Below, one piece after another: positions 27,712-31,727 of a DNA stretch of 31,727 bases. Position numbers and translations under genes: made by a program. Origin of the DNA: a virus. The notes beneath the pieces were generated by a model. That model did no database searches, was not told the DNA's origin, and saw only the letters and a program-made list of their open reading frames with translations. The stretch covers positions 1 through 31,727 of IMG/VR virus record IMGVR_UViG_3300034063_000992. The stretch is one strand, 5' to 3'. How positions within the stretch are numbered: the first letter of the stretch is position 1; each line of letters begins with the position of its first letter.

Positions 27712-28740
27712 ATGATAACAACTGCTACAATTGAGATACTTAGCCAAATAAATGCTACCGTTTCATGGGAAAATACCGGTAGCATTGGTTCTATCTTAGT
27801 AGGTGAACCTAGCGATTTGTATGTTAAAGCAAACTTAACAACATCGTCATTCAGCTTAAAATATATAACAAAATCCGGAAATTTACCTCCCGGATTAACA
27901 CTCAATACCGACGGAACAATAGAAGGTAAAGTACCAACTGATTCACTAGTCAGTATCAGTTCAACAACATATAATTTTACTATTTCCGGTGTTGATGTTA
28001 CTGGATATGAATTTATAGACGGTGATTTTTCGATCACTGTTAATCAAACAACTAGCACAGAATATACTAGCATTTGGTGCAGACCTTACTTATCGTTTCC
28101 TAAACGACAAGAATTTAACAATTTTATATTAGATAGTAATATATTCCCAACAAATCTTATCTATAGACCTTTGGATGCTAATTTTGGCATCCAAAGAGAA
28201 TTAAAAATGTTTATAGATTTTGGTATAGAAAAACTTAATTTAGATGAATATATAGACACATTAAATCGTAATTTTTATAGAAGACGATTTGGGCTCGGTT
28301 CTGTAAAATCTGCTCTCTCAATATCTAATAATACTACAATTTATGAACTAATTTATATTGATGTTGTTGACAAATATACAAATTCTAGTAATCAAAGTAT
28401 CCCAACATCGTTTACATTTAACGGACAAACTTATTATCCTGCTAGTTTAGATAATATGCGAACAAGACTTGCATCTCAACATCGAACAACATCTGATTTA
28501 AATCCGAAATTCACTAAATCTGTTCAACCAGGAGACTATCTTGAACTAGGATATATAAAATTTGTACCTTTGTGCTATGTATTACCGGGTAAAAGTAAAA
28601 TTGTATTAAGAACAATAAAAGATAGCGGTTTTAAATTTAATTTAATAGATTTTGATGTTGATCGAATTTTAATCAACAATGTGCAGGACTATACAGGAAA
28701 TAAATATTTACTATTGAACAGAAATTCAAAATTAAAATAA
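27712..28740 (+). CDS. Putative virion structural protein with Ig-like domain
   Basis: 342 residues. LPPGLTLNTDGTIEGKVP followed by TYNFTISG (about residues 63-100) is the He_PIG-type putative-Ig motif. The C-terminal two-thirds contain WCRPYLSFPKRQEFNNFI, YRPLDANFGIQRELKMFIDFG, NFYRRRFGLGSVKSA and QPGDYLELGYIKFVPLCYVLPG. I recall these from the ends of much larger structural proteins in T4-like cyanophages. This copy would then be a short version or a split C-terminal part. Probably a tail or baseplate-associated late protein. Confidence 0.72.
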   Translation: MITTATIEILSQINATVSWENTGSIGSILVGEPSDLYVKANLTTSSFSLKYITKSGNLPPGLTLNTDGTIEGKVPTDSLVSISSTTYNFTISGVDVTGYEFIDGDFSITVNQTTSTEYTSIWCRPYLSFPKRQEFNNFILDSNIFPTNLIYRPLDANFGIQRELKMFIDFGIEKLNLDEYIDTLNRNFYRRRFGLGSVKSALSISNNTTIYELIYIDVVDKYTNSSNQSIPTSFTFNGQTYYPASLDNMRTRLASQHRTTSDLNPKFTKSVQPGDYLELGYIKFVPLCYVLPGKSKIVLRTIKDSGFKFNLIDFDVDRILINNVQDYTGNKYLLLNRNSKLK

Positions 28741-28751
28741 ATTAAAATGCA

Positions 28752-28759
28752 AATAAATA
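28752..28759 (+). promoter_or_regulatory. Late-promoter-like box AATAAATA
   Basis: Matches TATAAATA at 7 of 8, 23 bases before the fibre ATG. A +1 near 28765 leaves an 18-base leader with GCGGAA as a weak ribosome site. A second AATAAATA is at 28699-28706 inside the upstream gene. Confidence 0.5.
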
Positions 28760-28782
28760 ACGTATAGCGGAAAAAAATAACC

Positions 28783-31512
28783 ATGACTACAGCCCGTCCT
28801 AATCTTATCGATTTGCCAGATTTAACATCGCCCACTGAAGGGACAACCCTCTTTATTGTACAAGATTCTGCCGTTAATCAAACGTTAACAGTATCTAGAG
28901 CAAGAGTATTATTAAGCACAATAGGACCAACTGGACCTCAAGGACCTCAGGGCGTTACTGGACCAACTGGGCCACAAGGACCAACCGGACCTACAGGGCC
29001 AACCGGACCAACCGGACCTACAGGGCCACAAGGTGTTACCGGACCTACAGGGCCGCAGGGTGTTACTGGACCGCAAGGACCACAAGGCGTTACTGGACCA
29101 CAGGGGCCAACTGGGCCACAAGGACCAACTGGGCCACAAGGGCCGACCGGACCTACAGGTCCACAAGGACCAACCGGACCGACAGGGCCAACTGGACCCG
29201 AATCTACAGTATTTTTAAATTTAGGCGGTGGGGTTATAGGTGATATTCCTATACAAAACGCAACAAGCTCTACTGCATTCATTCCGATCGGAGCAGTAGG
29301 AAACATTTTAAGAATAACTTCTGCAAATACTGCATCTTGGGTATCAACTACTACATTATTAACTGGTTATTCAACTAATGCTATAAAACCTTACGTAACA
29401 GGATTAACTAGTTCAGAAATAACTCCTATTCGTTATCCAACTATGGCAGTTGGTCCAAATAGCTTTATCGATTTAGGTGCTGCAACAGATCTTACATATC
29501 ATACAAATAATAAAACACTTGCTGTTCCAAAAGCAAATATAACAGATTTAAGTGCATCTACATCTACTTTAACAGGTGCGTTAATTGTTTCCGGCGGTGT
29601 CGGAATTGGCGGTAATTTAAATGTCGGCGGCGAAATTATTGCAACACGACTAACTATTGAATATACTACTGTAACAACCGTTGATGTTACTACAGATGAT
29701 ATATTAACTATTAGAAATACTACTAATGCCACTTCGACAGAAACCGGTGCATTACAAGTATTTGGCGGTGTAGGAATTAAAAAGGATTTATGGGTAGGCG
29801 GAACAGTATATGCCGGTATTGTCGGGGCCATAACAACTTCTACAAACAATATTTTGTCTGGTACTACAGGTCAGATACCTTTCCAAACCAATGTTGGTTT
29901 AACTGGATTCTTCGGTCCTGGCACAGACGGCCAGCTATTAATGAGCAAAGGCGCAACTGCTACTGGTCATCTCTTTGTTAATACTTCGAGTATACATATT
30001 GGTACTGCAAATAGAGCCGTTCTTGCCGATAAAGCAACTACTGCTACTAATTTAGAAGCCGGCACAATTGGACAAGTTCCATTCCAATCAAACACAGGTA
30101 CAACTACTTTCTTTGGTCCAGGAACCTCTGGTCAACTTTTAGTTAGTGCAGGTGCATCAGGTACAGGACCTGTATTTACTAATACCTCATCAATATACGT
30201 AGGACGAGCAGCATTAGCAGATGTTGCTCTTTCATCATCAGGCTCAGGTAGTTCTACAACTGCAACTAATCTTGCAGGTGGTGCTGCCGGTTCGTTACCT
30301 TACCAGTCTGGTGTTGGTGTAACGACATTTTTATCAATAGGTGCAAACCAAACCATACTATCATCCAACGGATCTGTACCTATTTGGCAATCTGTAGGTG
30401 CGTTAATCGCAGGTTCTGCAAATACTGCAACTAATATTGCAGGCGGAACAGCAGGACAACTAGTTTACCAAACTGCACCTAGCACAACTGCATTTGCTGG
30501 ACCAGGAACTGCTGGTCAAGTTCTAATTAGTAATGGAATAAGTGGACCGACATATACAAACACCTCAAGCGTTCATGTTGGTATAGCAGACCTAGCAGTA
30601 TCTGTTTTAAGTGCAGGATCGACTACTACCAGTACTAATTTAGCTAACGGCACTGCTGGGCAGGTTCCTTATCAAACAGGCCCTGGCGTAACTGGTTTTT
30701 ACGGGCCGGGCACTGCTGGCCAACTTTTAGTTAGTGCCGGTACTGCATCACCTGTATATACAAATACATCTAGTATATATGTAGGCGCATCGACTGTTGC
30801 TAATAATTTACTAGGCGGAAGTATCGGTGCACTACCATATCAATCCACAATTAATTCTACAGCTTACCTAAGCTTAGGTGCAATTGGTACTATACTAACA
30901 TCAGACGGTAGCCACCCGGTTTGGACTCCTGCCGGATCATTAACTGCAAATACTGCAAATACTGCAACAAATATTGCCAATGGTACTACTGGACAGATTC
31001 CTTATCAAAGTGCAGCAGGAGCTACATCATTCTTTGGTGCAGGAACTGCCGGAGATATACTAATTAGCAGAGGTGCAAATTCAAGTGGCCCAGTATTCCA
31101 AAATACTCTAACAATACAAACATTGAGTGTAGGAGCTGCATGGTACGGAGGTGTACCTGGAGAAATACGAGCAAATAACGAAATTACTGCATACTTTAGC
31201 TCTGATGCCAGACTAAAAGAAAATGTAGAAGTTATTAAAGATCCATTATCACGTTTGAAGCAAATACGCGGTGTTACATTTGACTGGAAAGATGAACACA
31301 TACAAAAACGTGGCGGTGAAGATGGATATTTCGTTCGAAAGCACGATGTTGGAGTTATTGCCCAAGAGGTCGAAGCTATACTACCTGAAATTGTCGGAAT
31401 GAGAGACGACGGAACTAAAGTAGTTAAATATGAAAAGTTAACTGCATTGTTAATTGAAGCAGTTAAGGAATTAGCAGCAGAAGTAGAAATACTTAAGAAT
31501 CAAAAAAAGTAA
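28783..31512 (+). CDS. Collagen-like tail fibre with S74 chaperone domain
   Basis: 909 residues, the largest gene here. Residues 1-46 ([19 protein letters not shown]...) are probably the virion-anchoring head. Residues 48-140 form 31 uninterrupted Gly-X-Y triplets. About 140-350 holds two TGAL.V.GGVGI...L.VGG beta units typical of phage fibres. About 350-790 carries repeats of the form GTxGQxPYQ...GPGTxGQLLVS..NTSSIYVG. The end is a peptidase-S74-type intramolecular chaperone: [10 protein letters not shown] (Ser806/807...Lys812), [17 protein letters not shown] and a terminal coil ([16 protein letters not shown]). It probably trimerises and self-cleaves at the S74 boundary. It is a receptor-binding or accessory fibre, expressed late. 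Confidence 0.92.
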   Translation: MTTARPNLIDLPDLTSPTEGTTLFIVQDSAVNQTLTVSRARVLLSTIGPTGPQGPQGVTGPTGPQGPTGPTGPTGPTGPTGPQGVTGPTGPQGVTGPQGPQGVTGPQGPTGPQGPTGPQGPTGPTGPQGPTGPTGPTGPESTVFLNLGGGVIGDIPIQNATSSTAFIPIGAVGNILRITSANTASWVSTTTLLTGYSTNAIKPYVTGLTSSEITPIRYPTMAVGPNSFIDLGAATDLTYHTNNKTLAVPKANITDLSASTSTLTGALIVSGGVGIGGNLNVGGEIIATRLTIEYTTVTTVDVTTDDILTIRNTTNATSTETGALQVFGGVGIKKDLWVGGTVYAGIVGAITTSTNNILSGTTGQIPFQTNVGLTGFFGPGTDGQLLMSKGATATGHLFVNTSSIHIGTANRAVLADKATTATNLEAGTIGQVPFQSNTGTTTFFGPGTSGQLLVSAGASGTGPVFTNTSSIYVGRAALADVALSSSGSGSSTTATNLAGGAAGSLPYQSGVGVTTFLSIGANQTILSSNGSVPIWQSVGALIAGSANTATNIAGGTAGQLVYQTAPSTTAFAGPGTAGQVLISNGISGPTYTNTSSVHVGIADLAVSVLSAGSTTTSTNLANGTAGQVPYQTGPGVTGFYGPGTAGQLLVSAGTASPVYTNTSSIYVGASTVANNLLGGSIGALPYQSTINSTAYLSLGAIGTILTSDGSHPVWTPAGSLTANTANTATNIANGTTGQIPYQSAAGATSFFGAGTAGDILISRGANSSGPVFQNTLTIQTLSVGAAWYGGVPGEIRANNEITAYFSSDARLKENVEVIKDPLSRLKQIRGVTFDWKDEHIQKRGGEDGYFVRKHDVGVIAQEVEAILPEIVGMRDDGTKVVKYEKLTALLIEAVKELAAEVEILKNQKK
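28924..29202 (+). repeat. 31 collagen-like Gly-X-Y triplets
   Basis: Codes for GPT, GPQ and GVT triplets only (last one GPE). Pro is the usual X residue and Thr or Gln the Y residue, with no interruptions. The 9-base near-repeats (GGACCAACT/GGACCTACA and similar) make the region prone to length change. Antisense frames here are artefacts of the repeat. Confidence 0.95.
29221..31135 (+). repeat. Degenerate ~55-70-residue fibre repeats
   Basis: About eight copies of a module. Most have (T)NxxxGTxGQxPYQ, then FxGPGTxGQLLVS and TNTSSIYVG. Two copies (near 30270 and 30800) are a second subtype with [14 protein letters not shown]...IW and [14 protein letters not shown]...VW. The first ([11 protein letters not shown]) is the most diverged. 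Alternation of the two subtypes implies segmental duplication and recombination. Confidence 0.75.
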
Positions 31513-31515
31513 ACT

Positions 31516-31727
31516 ATGTTTAATCCTTTATTACCAGACCTTTCAAAAATAAAAAATGAAGAACTAGAAAATAAAATAACCGAATTAATGCAAAAATATT
31601 TTATTGCTGCAAGGTCTGGTCAAGGTATAGTATGTAATCAAATATCAATAATTTTAGATGCGTATAAACAAGAACAACGACATCGACATTTTGTAACATC
31701 TCAAAAAGTTTCGACCGAAAATAAATC
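31516..31727 (+). CDS. Small phage protein, N-terminal part, cut by the window end
   Basis: MFNPLLPDLSKIKNEELENKITELMQ, then KYFIAARSGQGIVCNQISIILDAYKQE: helical, 70 codons visible and still open. I recall this type (MFxPLLxDLSxLKDxELExKI..KYFIAAR) next to structural genes of T4-like aquatic phages, function unknown. It starts 3 bases after the fibre stop without a clear Shine-Dalgarno. Confidence 0.75.
   Translation, partial: MFNPLLPDLSKIKNEELENKITELMQKYFIAARSGQGIVCNQISIILDAYKQEQRHRHFVTSQKVSTENK

Noticed and set aside
28912-29306. Open frames on the minus strand and in frame 3 across the collagen repeat
   Set aside because: They are by-products of the repetitive Gly-Pro-Thr codons and have low-complexity translations; the + strand fibre explains the region.
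1-31727. tRNA genes
   Set aside because: I saw no convincing cloverleaf in the intergenic gaps, all of which are 150 bases or shorter.

Overview
The window looks like part of a large T4-like tailed bacteriophage genome (myovirus type), AT-rich and probably from an environmental metagenome. The main reasons are: about 75 tightly packed genes with ATGA/TAATG overlaps, all but one on the + strand; a holin resembling T4 gp t; a tail fibre with collagen-like repeats and a C-terminal S74-type chaperone domain; a structural protein with a putative-Ig module; T4-late-promoter-like NATAAATA boxes; and phage-typical genes (MazG-like, ClpP, QueD-like, UV endonuclease, GIY-YIG endonuclease). The host cannot be named. 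A secreted solute-binding protein and a T4-type holin suggest a Gram-negative cell.

Layout. Bases 1-186 hold the 3' end of a GTP cyclohydrolase I gene. Its first 20 bases form a perfect inverted repeat with downstream coding sequence. Bases 210-4659 carry a glycosyltransferase, small hypotheticals, a GIY-YIG/NUMOD endonuclease, a MazG-like gene, a seven-helix BAX-inhibitor-1 (YccA/TMBIM) protein and a Trp-rich unknown. Bases 4717-8124 form an unusual cassette: periplasmic amino-acid-binding protein, DAACS-type amino acid/dicarboxylate symporter, T4-like holin and aspartate/glutamate racemase. Bases 8146-12456 hold a GlcNAc-transferase-like gene and phage hypotheticals, with a perfect sigma70 promoter before a 396-residue unknown.

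Bases 12459-15296 are a head-to-tail array of 12 short genes whose products all end in a version of LFxL(R/K)W; three more relatives lie at 1559-2097 and 10416. After a short SDR-like gene and a second perfect sigma70 promoter, bases 15860-19738 form a second array. It holds eight MNERI...KFAELIVRECA...HFGVE genes interleaved with unrelated small genes. In both arrays the codons of the conserved C-terminal motif appear to supply the Shine-Dalgarno sequence or start codon of the next gene. This makes the arrays look like chains of cassettes and is the most interesting observation here.

Bases 19731-23232 are phage hypotheticals, with a third perfect sigma70 promoter placed so that its transcript would be leaderless. 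Bases 23233-26971 encode ClpP, a divergent QueD-like enzyme, UDP-glucuronate decarboxylase, an AbrB-like small protein and UV-damage endonuclease. The only minus-strand gene (Lys/Ala/Pro-rich tail) converges on the endonuclease gene. Bases 27437-31727 are the late structural end: a small acidic protein, an Ig-like structural protein, the 909-residue collagen-like fibre and the start of another gene.

Regulation. Three TTGACA-N17-TATAAT promoters head early-type blocks of small genes. TAAATA-type boxes precede many genes that do not overlap an upstream gene. At three of these the start region lies in or against a strong hairpin, an arrangement like the T4 lysozyme early/late translation switch. 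Functional calls come from motif recognition by eye; no database search was run.
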